NCBI GenBank assembly: GCA_964426135.1
Contig: CAYRPN010000023.1
Location: 1 to 58,131, forward strand
Source of the DNA: CAYRPN01 sp964426135
GTDB taxonomy: Bacteria; Planctomycetota; Phycisphaerae; Phycisphaerales; Phycisphaeraceae
Reading direction: 5' to 3'
DNA length: 58,131 nt
The position numbers and the translations under genes were made by a program. This document shows positions 46,497-53,610 of the stretch, in pieces (position 1 is the stretch's first letter; each line of letters begins with the position of its first letter). Under the pieces are notes generated by a model. The model made no database searches, was not told the DNA's origin, and saw nothing but the letters and a program-made list of their open reading frames with translations.

Positions 46497-47627
46497 TCAC
46501 CCCAGCCCACCCGCCGTCGCGCGACGCAACCTGCCCGCGCGCCTCTCACCCGCCGATGCCGCCACCGCGCGGCGCCGCTGACGTGGCCGCGCTTCCTCCG
46601 CGCGGATCAAGCCCGCAGGCATCGGCACATCCTTGCCATAAAGCAGTCCGCCGGAGATCGTCCGGATGAACTGGCCCCACGCCATCCGCGGCACCGCCAG
46701 GATTGTGCTCGTCGGCTTCCAGCATTGGCTGCACGCGAAACCCAGCCCAGCCGCACCCGCCCGCGCCGCCGCCGCACGCACCGGGTCCGCTTCCGGATGC
46801 CAGCGCCCCGACAACCGCAACGCGTCGGACTCCGCTCGCCGCGATGGGTCGCCCGCCACCTCGAACCCATCCACATCATTGAGAAACATCCCGATCGTCT
46901 GCGCCGGCACAGGCAGGTACAGCCTTCGACACTTGCGCCCGCAGCCCAGATACTCACCCGCCTCATTGCACCGCCCCGGACAAATGAAATCCCAGCCGCG
47001 AAACGCCGGCGTCCCATGATCCGCCAGCCAGCGCGGCTCACGACGCACCGTCAGTTCATACCAGTCCGGCACCCGCGAACCGAGAAATTGCCAGATGTGT
47101 CCCCACACCGGATGCGGCCGCCTGCCCATCGCACGCCCCGGAACCAGCGGATATTTCGTCCATACCACCGGCGCGTCTTTCCCGTCATATCCGAACGTGT
47201 GCGGCCCCTCGTACCGAATCCCAATCTGCGGCGATTTCTTCATCCAGTAATAAAACGAATCCCGCGTCATGCCCAGCAGCTTTGCCGCCTCGGTGTAGCG
47301 AATCCCCGGCCAGGGAATCCGCACCGGCTCCGTCAGTTCTCGAATCGACGACGCCGGCAGCCACAACTCGTGCGCCACCTGATCGGCAACCGCGTGCTTG
47401 GGAAAGGTGAGCCCCTTGGCAAAGCTCTTGCCGAACCCGCGATCGATCCGCAGGTCGCTCGCCTTGAGAATCAGGCAGAACTCAATCGCCGGCCGCCCCA
47501 TCCCCGGCTCCCGCGTCCGCCGAAACCGCCGAAACGCCTCGACGCGATCGGCGCGCAGCCTCTTCGACATCCGTCGCCACGCCTCGATGAGGAGGGTGTC
47601 CAGTTGAACGTTGTCGTGTTCTGTCAT
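46497..47627 (-). CDS. Unknown protein with HTH and Cys clusters
   Basis: A 376-residue protein starting MTEHDNVQLDTLLIEAWRRMSKR. A helix-turn-helix (IRYTEAAKLLGMTRDSFYYWMKK, about 117-139) is followed by a segment with two cysteine clusters: CPGRCNEAGEYLGCGRKCRRLYLP (about 218-241) and FACSQCWKP (about 297-305), which together could bind zinc. The last 40 residues are Arg/Ala-rich and may be read-through of non-coding sequence. It resembles a multi-copy planctomycete type, perhaps a DNA-binding or mobile-element-associated protein, but no named family is recognised. An ATG ten codons upstream (47657) is also in frame. It borders the accessory zone. Confidence 0.55.
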   Translation of the reverse strand: MTEHDNVQLDTLLIEAWRRMSKRLRADRVEAFRRFRRTREPGMGRPAIEFCLILKASDLRIDRGFGKSFAKGLTFPKHAVADQVAHELWLPASSIRELTEPVRIPWPGIRYTEAAKLLGMTRDSFYYWMKKSPQIGIRYEGPHTFGYDGKDAPVVWTKYPLVPGRAMGRRPHPVWGHIWQFLGSRVPDWYELTVRREPRWLADHGTPAFRGWDFICPGRCNEAGEYLGCGRKCRRLYLPVPAQTIGMFLNDVDGFEVAGDPSRRAESDALRLSGRWHPEADPVRAAAARAGAAGLGFACSQCWKPTSTILAVPRMAWGQFIRTISGGLLYGKDVPMPAGLIRAEEARPRQRRRAVAASAGERRAGRLRRATAGGLG

Positions 47628-47717
47628 GGTTGAACCTCCGGGAGAAATGTTCAACACATTTTAAACTATCCGGCGGCCCAACGCAAGGGGCATCTGTGCA
47701 AGTGTTCGGGATGAGAA

Positions 47718-47846
47718 CGTAGGGTGGGCACTGCCCACCACGGACATCCTCTGACGCTCGGCCGATAGTTGTGCCACGCCTCGTCTGACTGATCGCCGAT
47801 GGTCGGATGCTGTCCCGCGTTCGTGGTGGGCAGTGCCCACCTTTGG
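47718..47846. repeat. GTAGGGTGGGCACTGCCCACC inverted-repeat element
   Basis: GGGTGGGCACTGCCCACCAC at left (47722) and GTGGTGGGCAGTGCCCACCT at right (to about 47843). Each arm is itself palindromic (GGGCA-CTGCCC). It fills the gene-free stretch 47628-47950, at the left edge of the Septu-like pair. Confidence 0.9.
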
Positions 47847-47950
47847 TCGGGCGATACCCATCCTCAACGCTAGCGTGGCTCGGCGGAACTGGCTAGAATA
47901 CTCATGCTCGTAGATTTGGTAATCGCCCGAACATATGGAAAACCGATCCG

Positions 47951-49222
47951 ATGAGAATTGCAGGCGTTTATCTTCGCGACTTTGCGCCCTTTGTCGATCA
48001 ATCCGTAGTGTTCGCACCGAAGCATTCTACTGAATTGGCTGAGGTCCACTTCTTTGTTGGACAGAACGGGACGGGAAAGACAAGGCTCCTTTCTCTTTTG
48101 GCCGCAGCGTGTGGAAACCAGGAAGAACTCGAGTTCCGTACGAACAGGTTTTTGTCGACGGTGGTTGCATCGAAAATTGAAGGCGGGGTTGAGAAGTTTC
48201 GCTGCTTCCGACCACAAAATGGAGCAATTGCCGATGCTCCCGGGCCGATTGTGAAGTTGCTGAACGCAATTGCAGGTGAGCAACCAAGTAAAGACATCGG
48301 AAAGCTAAGCGTCCGTGACGAGGGGACCGTCGGGATGGCGTTCCGTTCGGTGCCGTCTCTCAAAGATGAAAAAGTGACCCCGATGGGGGAGGTCAAGTGG
48401 CCTAAACCAAGCCAATTCTTGAAGTTCACCCATCATGAGAACGAGAGCGCTCAACTTTGCCAAGCGATCTCGAACTTGAAGGTTACGATGGGTATTGTCT
48501 CATCCGACCCTAGCAATCGCACGGTGAGGATGGTCAATGCGTTGGATAAGGCGATCCAGTCCTTCACAGGTCAGAATCTTGTCCTGACCGTCGGTTACGT
48601 CGGAGCTGAATTTCGGTTGAAGGTAAGTTGGGCCGGAAAGGAAATGCAACTCAAGCAACTACCGGATGGGCTGCGTTCCGTCTGTGGCTGGCTCATATCG
48701 TGCGTAGCCAAGATGGACATGATCTACCCGGATATCGAGAAGCCGCTGGAACAGCCACTAATTCTGTTGCTTGATGAGCCCGACGCCCACTTGCATCCCG
48801 CGTGGCAGCGCAAGCTTATCCCGGCGGTTCAACGACTATTGCCGAACGCACAAATCTTTGTCGCAACACATTCCCCATTCGTGATTTCATCTGTCAGCAA
48901 AGGGTCGATCTATATTTTTCAGGCTGACACGAATGGCAATGTCTCCATCAAGCCGGCTAAACCTTGCGGCTTGGGCGACAGCTACATTGACGTGGTGGAG
49001 GATGTACTCGGGATTAAGGAGCAATTCGACCCCGATACAGAATTGCTTTTGAGCGATTTCCGTGCGAAACGAGAAGCGATCAAGACAGCGCATTCGCTGG
49101 ACGCTGAGAACGAGTTGAGAGAGTTAGCAAAGAGAATTGCAAGTCGCGGCGACACCTTGCAGTTCATGATGGGGCGAGAAATGGCACAACTTGAAACGCA
49201 ACTAGATAAGCTGGCCGGTTAA
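47951..49222 (+). CDS. Septu-like ATPase (PtuA type)
   Basis: A 423-residue ABC/SMC-type ATPase. Walker A VGQNGTGKTRLLSLL is near residue 39-53, the signature-like LPDGLRSVCGWL near 236, Walker B LILLLDEPDAHLHPAWQ near 272-288, and the H-loop ATHSPFVISS near 306. The C-terminal GDTLQFMMGREMAQLETQLDKLAG is helical. It is followed 16 bp later by an HNH nuclease gene, the arrangement of the Septu anti-phage system (PtuA-PtuB; also retron-associated). Base composition is clearly less GC-rich than the neighbours, suggesting transfer. Alternative: a generic OLD-like ATPase with an HNH partner. No reverse transcriptase or ncRNA is seen nearby. Confidence 0.75.
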   Translation: MRIAGVYLRDFAPFVDQSVVFAPKHSTELAEVHFFVGQNGTGKTRLLSLLAAACGNQEELEFRTNRFLSTVVASKIEGGVEKFRCFRPQNGAIADAPGPIVKLLNAIAGEQPSKDIGKLSVRDEGTVGMAFRSVPSLKDEKVTPMGEVKWPKPSQFLKFTHHENESAQLCQAISNLKVTMGIVSSDPSNRTVRMVNALDKAIQSFTGQNLVLTVGYVGAEFRLKVSWAGKEMQLKQLPDGLRSVCGWLISCVAKMDMIYPDIEKPLEQPLILLLDEPDAHLHPAWQRKLIPAVQRLLPNAQIFVATHSPFVISSVSKGSIYIFQADTNGNVSIKPAKPCGLGDSYIDVVEDVLGIKEQFDPDTELLLSDFRAKREAIKTAHSLDAENELRELAKRIASRGDTLQFMMGREMAQLETQLDKLAG

Positions 49223-49238
49223 ACGCACGGGGGATCGG

Positions 49239-49841
49239 ATGCGAAAGTTCACCAGGGCTGCCGAGCCGGCTGTCCTCCAAGCAAACTGCACCAAATGGAA
49301 TGCCCAGTGGGTGGAACGTTGCCAGGCAGCTCCGTCACCGGCGTTTGCTTGGTATGTGGCGGACGGGAAGAGCGCCCGCGAACACATTCTGCCTGCATTG
49401 CGTGCGCAAACACAGCGTCATTGCAGTTTCTGCGATGCCTTTCCGGTCGAAGGCGTGTCCATCGAAACAATAGAACACTTCAAACCGAAGAGCCGGTTTC
49501 CCGAACACGCGTATACATGGACGAACCTCTATTACTGCTGCGATGCCTGCCAGAACGCCAAACGAGAGCAATGGGACGAATTGCTCATTCAAGCCGATGC
49601 TGACGGATACTCGTTCGCTCGTTACTTTGAGTTCGACTTCACGACGGGGGAAATTCGTCCGAATCCGCTTGCAGCTAAGGAGGATCGCGAACAAGCTATT
49701 ATTACGATCCGGGTTTACGGTCTGGACAGTGAACCACGTCGCAGGAATCGGCTGCTTCAAGCGCGCCAGTTCGTCAAGATCAAGGACGCCGGGGCGAACC
49801 TGGATGAATGGCCCTACAGAGACTACTTGGGCTCGGCTTAA
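49239..49841 (+). CDS. Septu-like HNH nuclease (PtuB type)
   Basis: A 200-residue nuclease. The HNH core is clear: HCSFC (first Cys pair, about 67-71), SIETIEHFKPKSRFPEH (catalytic His and following Lys/Phe, about 80-96), TWTNLYYCCDACQNAKR (Asn and second Cys pair, about 99-115). The rest is helical. The family pairs with an ABC-type ATPase to degrade nucleic acid during phage infection. It shares the ATPase's lower GC content. Its stop lies 22 bp before a truncated copy of an oxidoreductase 3' end on the opposite strand. Confidence 0.78.
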   Translation: MRKFTRAAEPAVLQANCTKWNAQWVERCQAAPSPAFAWYVADGKSAREHILPALRAQTQRHCSFCDAFPVEGVSIETIEHFKPKSRFPEHAYTWTNLYYCCDACQNAKREQWDELLIQADADGYSFARYFEFDFTTGEIRPNPLAAKEDREQAIITIRVYGLDSEPRRRNRLLQARQFVKIKDAGANLDEWPYRDYLGSA

Positions 49842-49863
49842 CCGGCCAGCGCTTGCATCCACC

Positions 49864-50010
49864 TTATTTGATCTTCAACGTCCTGCCTTCCTTCGCCGCC
49901 TCCATGGCGGTGAGGATGACGTTGAGGGCCTGGTAGCCTTCGTAGCCGTCCATCGCCGGGGCTTTGCCGGCGAGGATGTTGGCGGTGAAGGAGTCGAAGG
50001 GGGCGTAGCT
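49864..50010 (-). pseudogene. 3'-end fragment of a Gfo/Idh/MocA gene, copy B
   Basis: About 147 bp matching the end of the oxidoreductase gene 51862-52896 with a few substitutions. On the minus strand it reads YAPFDSFTANILAGK, then DGYEGYQALNVILTAME, then LKIK and a TAA stop. Its first residues (YAPFD) differ from the full gene (GIID), so it derives from a related paralogue, not a recent duplication. It starts 7 bp after the MazF-like gene's stop. Confidence 0.85.
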
Positions 50011-50016
50011 GTTCGG

Positions 50017-50379
50017 TCATCTCGAGCCTGTCTGTCGTTCGGCAACCGCGGTCAGGATGTCGTGCAAGACTCGACCAGAAACGTACCCGCAGCAATCCAT
50101 GAGCCGATTCGGCTCAATTGGAAAGAACCACCGCGGTACGGCCCAGCAGGGATCGGCGAGGCCGGAGGTCGTGCGCGGGTTGTCGCGCCGGTTGGGGAGT
50201 TTCACTTGGTCGTGCTCCGATGGGCGGGGCTTGGTGGTGACCGCGACGACGAGGACTTTGCCTGAAGAATGGACGTGGATCACGACGACCGGTCGCTGCT
50301 TGATGTTATCGTCATCGAGCGACGGGCAATCATCGAGCCAGTAAACCTGACCCACTCGGATGTGCTGGCCGGAAGGCAC
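50017..50379 (-). CDS. PemK/MazF-like toxin
   Basis: A 120-residue protein with the opening of PemK/MazF endoribonuclease toxins: IRVGQVYWLDDCPSLDDDNIKQRPVVVIHVHSSGKVLVVAVTTKP (about 8-52), where GQVYW and the RPVVVI strand are family hallmarks. Later SGLADPCWAVPRWFFPIEPN and GYVSGRVLHDILTAV fit the rest of the fold loosely. It is the last of three tandem genes; the gene 26 bp upstream is a short putative antitoxin. The stop abuts the oxidoreductase fragment. mRNA cleavage is the family role, not shown here. Confidence 0.7.
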   Translation of the reverse strand: MPSGQHIRVGQVYWLDDCPSLDDDNIKQRPVVVIHVHSSGKVLVVAVTTKPRPSEHDQVKLPNRRDNPRTTSGLADPCWAVPRWFFPIEPNRLMDCCGYVSGRVLHDILTAVAERQTGSR

Positions 50380-50405
50380 GTCGTCCTTTCGTGCGATAAC
50401 TCAAC

Positions 50406-50630
50406 TCAGAGCGTCGGCTTCTTTGCGATGCGGAGGCAATCTGCCTCCGCAGTCTTCAACAGGACGTCTTCGTTGGCGGCAAACCACTGGCTCAACACCT
50501 TGACGGTTCGCTTCTTTGGCAGAGCCGTCGTGTCAGAGCGCGTGATCCAGCGCACGCTGGATTTTAATTGCGTGGGGGCAATGGTCACCGGTTCCTGCAA
50601 GCGGGATGATTCGGTTGCTCTTGGCATCAT
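50406..50630 (-). CDS. Putative antitoxin
   Basis: A 74-residue protein (MMPRATESSRLQEPVTIAPTQLKSSVRWITRSDTTALPKKRTVKVLSQWFAANEDVLLKTAEADCLRIAKKPTL). No helix-turn-helix or AbrB fold is evident. The call rests on position: the start overlaps the upstream gene's stop by 4 bp (ATGA), and a MazF-like toxin gene follows 26 bp later. A second ATG one codon in (50627) is equally possible. Confidence 0.5.
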   Translation of the reverse strand: MMPRATESSRLQEPVTIAPTQLKSSVRWITRSDTTALPKKRTVKVLSQWFAANEDVLLKTAEADCLRIAKKPTL

Positions 50631-51073
50631 GTCCGTCCTTCCTCTACCGGTCCTTGAATCACGATGGGGGTCGATGCAAGTGAAACACCATCGTACTTCA
50701 CACTGAACAAATATCGGCCCGGCCGATCGATCGTCACGACCGGGACTGTCTCGACCACATTGTAGACATCGAGCGGATTTGCAGAGCCGGTGATGGTGAC
50801 TTCACCCTGGAAAAAAATCTTTGTGCCGCCATCGTCTTCCAGGGCAATCATGACCTTCTGCGAGCCGTAGACGTTGGATAGGCGGATGTACGCGACGTAT
50901 CCGCCGACTGGGGCTGGAAATTGCGGAACTAGAATAGCGCCGATGATGCCTTGGAGAATGTGCTTGCCGCGCTTGCTTTCGAGGACATCGTCGCACAGCA
51001 ACGCGCAACTGCACGTAGGCGCTTCCGGCACCGATGGGCCGCCTTTTCGACTTCGACGCGATTTTGCCATCAA
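50627..51073 (-). CDS. DUF6941-like protein leading the toxin-antitoxin unit
   Basis: A 148-residue protein. The segment LCDDVLESKRGKHILQGIIGAILVPQFPAPVGGYVAYIRLSNVYGSQKVMIALEDD (about 27-82), and PGRYLFSVKYDGVSLASTPIVI near the end, fit a beta-sandwich family I recall as DUF6941, whose role is unknown. It is first in a three-gene unit with the putative antitoxin (4-bp overlap) and MazF-like toxin. The conserved link suggests it belongs to the system. Whether it is a sensor, chaperone or regulator is unknown. Confidence 0.55.
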   Translation of the reverse strand: MMAKSRRSRKGGPSVPEAPTCSCALLCDDVLESKRGKHILQGIIGAILVPQFPAPVGGYVAYIRLSNVYGSQKVMIALEDDGGTKIFFQGEVTITGSANPLDVYNVVETVPVVTIDRPGRYLFSVKYDGVSLASTPIVIQGPVEEGRT

Positions 51074-51130
51074 TTTATCCCAGTCTAACCATCATCGGCA
51101 TTGAATGCATTGCAGGTTCGACAAGAGTGC

Positions 51131-51232
51131 TCACTTGATCTTCAGCGTCCTGCCTTCCTTCGCCGCCTCCATCGCGGTGAGGATGACGTTGAGGGCCGGT
51201 AGCCTTCGTAGCCGTCGATCTCGGGGGCTTTC
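51131..51232 (-). pseudogene. 3'-end fragment of a Gfo/Idh/MocA gene, copy C
   Basis: About 102 bp matching the last codons of the oxidoreductase gene, beginning with the TGA stop on the minus strand. A missing base relative to copy B (GGGCCGGTAG versus GGGCCTGGTAG) shifts the frame. It ends in GGGGGCTTT, after which sequence is unrelated. It separates the three-gene unit from the ORF6N gene. Confidence 0.85.
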
Positions 51233-51267
51233 CGTGCCAGGGAGTCGGAGCGGCCTGATCGGGCATC

Positions 51268-51804
51268 TTACCTTCCCTCCTGTTCAGTCAGGAACCCGAT
51301 GGGCTTTTTTCTGCGAGATTTAGGCGGCGTCATGAGTTGCCTGATGGCCTTCAGGATCGACATGATGTGGACATCGTGTGTCTGGAGGTGCCGTTCCAGT
51401 TTGTCGATCTTGTCCGCAAGCGCCCGGTGGGTTGAAAGCAGTTGGCGCAGCTGCACGAAGGCGCGCACGACCACGACACTCATGCGGATCGCTGAGGGTG
51501 AGTTGACGACATTGGCGGCCATGATCGCCCCGTGTTCCGTGAATGCCTGGGGCATCACGGCGGAGAACTTGAGCGTCTGGAGGTGGTCGCAATTTGCGAC
51601 CACCTCCGCTTTTTCCGCACGCGTGAGCCGAAACATGAAATCGTCAGGAAACCGATCGGCATTGCGTCGGACCTGCTCGTTAAGCCGCTTGGTCGTGACG
51701 CCATAGAGTTCTGCCAGGTCCGTATCGAGGATGACGCGCTGGCCTCGAAGAATGAGGATGCGGGATTGGACGCGGTCCACCGGAATGACGTCGCTCCCTG
51801 GCAT
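51268..51804 (-). CDS. ORF6N domain protein (phage-type DNA-binding)
   Basis: A 178-residue protein with the ORF6N domain (about 10-95: SRILILRGQRVILDTDLAELYGVTTKRLNEQVRRNADRFPDDFMFRLTRAEKAEV, and PQAFTEHGAIMAANVVNSPSAIRMSVVVVRAFVQLR). The second half is a helix-rich dimerisation region (ALADKIDKLERHLQTHDVHIMSILKAIRQL). The domain occurs in phage antirepressors and in genes carried by mobile elements. It is a lone gene between two oxidoreductase 3'-end copies. Confidence 0.9.
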   Translation of the reverse strand: MPGSDVIPVDRVQSRILILRGQRVILDTDLAELYGVTTKRLNEQVRRNADRFPDDFMFRLTRAEKAEVVANCDHLQTLKFSAVMPQAFTEHGAIMAANVVNSPSAIRMSVVVVRAFVQLRQLLSTHRALADKIDKLERHLQTHDVHIMSILKAIRQLMTPPKSRRKKPIGFLTEQEGR

Positions 51805-51861
51805 CGCAAGATCGCACCATAAGCTGGTGCTTTCAAATCACGCGCAGTTCGCATTGCCCTC

Positions 51862-52896
51862 TCATTTGATCTTCAACGTCTTCCCTTCTTTCGCCGCCTC
51901 CATCGCGGTGAGGATGACGTTGAGGGACTGGTAACCTTCGAAGCCATCGATCTCGGGGGCTTTGCCGGCGAGGATGTTGGCGGTGAAGGAGTCGATGATG
52001 CCGGAGGCGACCTGCTTGGTGTTGGTGGCGATTTCGCCGACCTTGTGGAGTTCGCGATCGCCGTTGCGGTATTCGACGACGACGCCGTAGTTGGGGTCAG
52101 CCCCGAGTTTGAGGACGCCGTTCTGGCACATGAGGATGGTGTAGTTTTCCTCGGCGCCATAGTTGGTCCAGGAGAGGATCATGGAGCCGACGATGCCGCC
52201 GGTGGTGCGGAGGGTGAGGTAGGCATTGTCGTCGAGGGGGATGAGCTTGCCATCGGGCGAGCGTTTGTCGAGGGTGGTGATGAACCCGCCGACCTCGGCG
52301 AACTCCTGTCCGAGCAGCCAGCGCATGAGGTCGGCCTTGTGGACGCCCAGGTCGCCGGTGACGCCCATGAAGGCTGAGCCTTTCTGGAAGAACCAGCTCT
52401 TGGCGCCATCGACGGACCAGCCTTCGGGGCCAGGATGTTGAAAGGCACTTCTAAAAGCTAGCACATTGCCAAGCCGGCCGGAGGCGAGGATTTCCTTGGC
52501 CTTGACGTGCGGCGCCATGAGGCGCTGGTTCAGGCCGATCATGAGGTATTTCTTGGACTTCTTGGCGGCGGCGAGCATGGCTTTGGCTTCGTCGCGCGAA
52601 GTGGCCATGGGCTTTTCGCACAGGACGTGCTTGCCGGCTTTTAGCGCGGCGATGGATTGCTCGCCATGCACGGAGTTGGGGCCGCAGACGACGACGGCGT
52701 CGATGTCGGCGTCGGCGAGCATCTGCTTCCAGTCCGTGTAGGCGGCGGCGCCGTACTTGGCGGCGAGCTCGTTGACGCGCTGCTCATTGGGATCGCAGAG
52801 CGCGGCGACGACGGAGTGCGGGTTGGCGTGACACTCGGGGATGTGGCGACGTTGGCCGATGGCGCCGCAACCGATGATTCCGTACTTGATGGGCAT
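51862..52896 (-). CDS. Gfo/Idh/MocA family oxidoreductase
   Basis: A 344-residue NAD(P)-dependent dehydrogenase acting on a sugar or inositol-type substrate. The Rossmann loop YGIIGCGAIGQRRHIPE (about 5-21), the HVLCEKPMA catalytic Lys motif (about 91-99) and the C-terminal sheet domain with GDLGVHKADLMRWLLG (about 185-200; the conserved D-x-x-x-H-type active-site pair) are present. It is full length. The last 34-49 codons recur as fragments at 49864 and 51131, with accessory genes between, so this gene's end seems to be an insertion site. A second family member is at 53611. Confidence 0.93.
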   Translation of the reverse strand: MPIKYGIIGCGAIGQRRHIPECHANPHSVVAALCDPNEQRVNELAAKYGAAAYTDWKQMLADADIDAVVVCGPNSVHGEQSIAALKAGKHVLCEKPMATSRDEAKAMLAAAKKSKKYLMIGLNQRLMAPHVKAKEILASGRLGNVLAFRSAFQHPGPEGWSVDGAKSWFFQKGSAFMGVTGDLGVHKADLMRWLLGQEFAEVGGFITTLDKRSPDGKLIPLDDNAYLTLRTTGGIVGSMILSWTNYGAEENYTILMCQNGVLKLGADPNYGVVVEYRNGDRELHKVGEIATNTKQVASGIIDSFTANILAGKAPEIDGFEGYQSLNVILTAMEAAKEGKTLKIK

Positions 52897-52911
52897 GGGG
52901 AGCTCCGGGGG

Positions 52912-53051
52912 AAGAGGGCCTAGGGGCTTGGGCCTAGGGCCTAGGGATTGGGGAAGAGGGCATTGGGGCTTGGGTTTAGGGCCTGGATTGAGAACGAACG
53001 TTGGTCTTTTGGGTTTGGCCTAGGCCCAAGGCCCTAGCCCCCAGGCCCTAT
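52912..53051. repeat. GGGCCTAGGG repeats, left of the four-helix-bundle gene
   Basis: Tandem GGGCCTAGGG and GGCTTGGG type units change strand sense midway (GCCTAGGCCCAAGGCCC at about 53020), making a loose palindrome. The TAG stop of the four-helix-bundle gene lies in its right edge. Confidence 0.85.
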
Positions 53052-53425
53052 TTGGTCTCATCGTCCTTCGTTCGCAACGAGCGAACGAGTCCGTTCAGCA
53101 AGCGACCCGCTTCGTCGACCAACTCCGACAGCGGGTGATTGGCGGGCAGCATTTCCAAATCGATTGCCATCTGAATCTGAGTATCGAGTTCGTAGAGCGA
53201 ACCGCGAGCGATGCTGAGGAATCGCAGGTAGTCGGTGCGGCTGCCGCGGCCCCAACCCTCTGCGATGTTACTAGGAATGCTGATCGCTGCTCTGCGCATC
53301 TGCTGGGTAATTCCGAATCGCTCGTCAGACGGGAACGCCTTTGTGGCTCGATACACCTCCAATGCAAGCGCGTACGCCTTTTGCCACGCAACCAAGTCCC
53401 GGAATTGGCCAGTGCGTGGTTTCAT
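53048..53425 (-). CDS. Four-helix-bundle protein (23S rRNA IVS protein family)
   Basis: A 125-residue protein of the family first found in intervening sequences of 23S rRNA genes: FRDLVAWQKAYALALEVYRATKAFP (about 8-32), FGITQQMRRAAISIPSNIAEGWGRGS (about 37-62; the RRAAISIPSNIAEG motif is diagnostic), DYLRFLSIARGSLYELDTQIQMA (about 65-87). Function is unknown; such genes also occur alone in genomes. It is flanked on both sides by GGGCCTAGGG repeats, as if the gene and repeats moved together, and its stop codon lies in the left one. Confidence 0.92.
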   Translation of the reverse strand: MKPRTGQFRDLVAWQKAYALALEVYRATKAFPSDERFGITQQMRRAAISIPSNIAEGWGRGSRTDYLRFLSIARGSLYELDTQIQMAIDLEMLPANHPLSELVDEAGRLLNGLVRSLRTKDDETK

Positions 53426-53426
53426 G

Positions 53427-53606
53427 GGGGGAGAGTAGGGCCTAGGGATTAGGGCCTTGGGCCTAGGGGAGCAATTCGGGACGAGGGATCAGGGCTCTGG
53501 GCCTGGGGTGCAATTCGAGGCCTAGTGATCAGGCCTTGGACCTAGAACGGAAACAAGGTTGGATTGCCTAGGCCCTAGGCCCTAGGCCCTAGCCCCAAGG
53601 CCCTTT
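53427..53606. repeat. GGGCCTAGGG repeats, right of the four-helix-bundle gene
   Basis: Same unit family as 52912-53051: AGGGCCTAGGGATTAGGG at left turning to CCTAGGCCCTAGGCCC at right, so the block is an inverted pair as a whole. It lies between the four-helix-bundle gene and the second oxidoreductase gene. Confidence 0.85.
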
Positions 53607-53610
53607 CCTC

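Noticed and set aside
47951..49841. Retron (reverse transcriptase plus ATPase plus HNH)
   Set aside because: No reverse transcriptase motif (YADD-type) or ncRNA is visible beside the ATPase/HNH pair.
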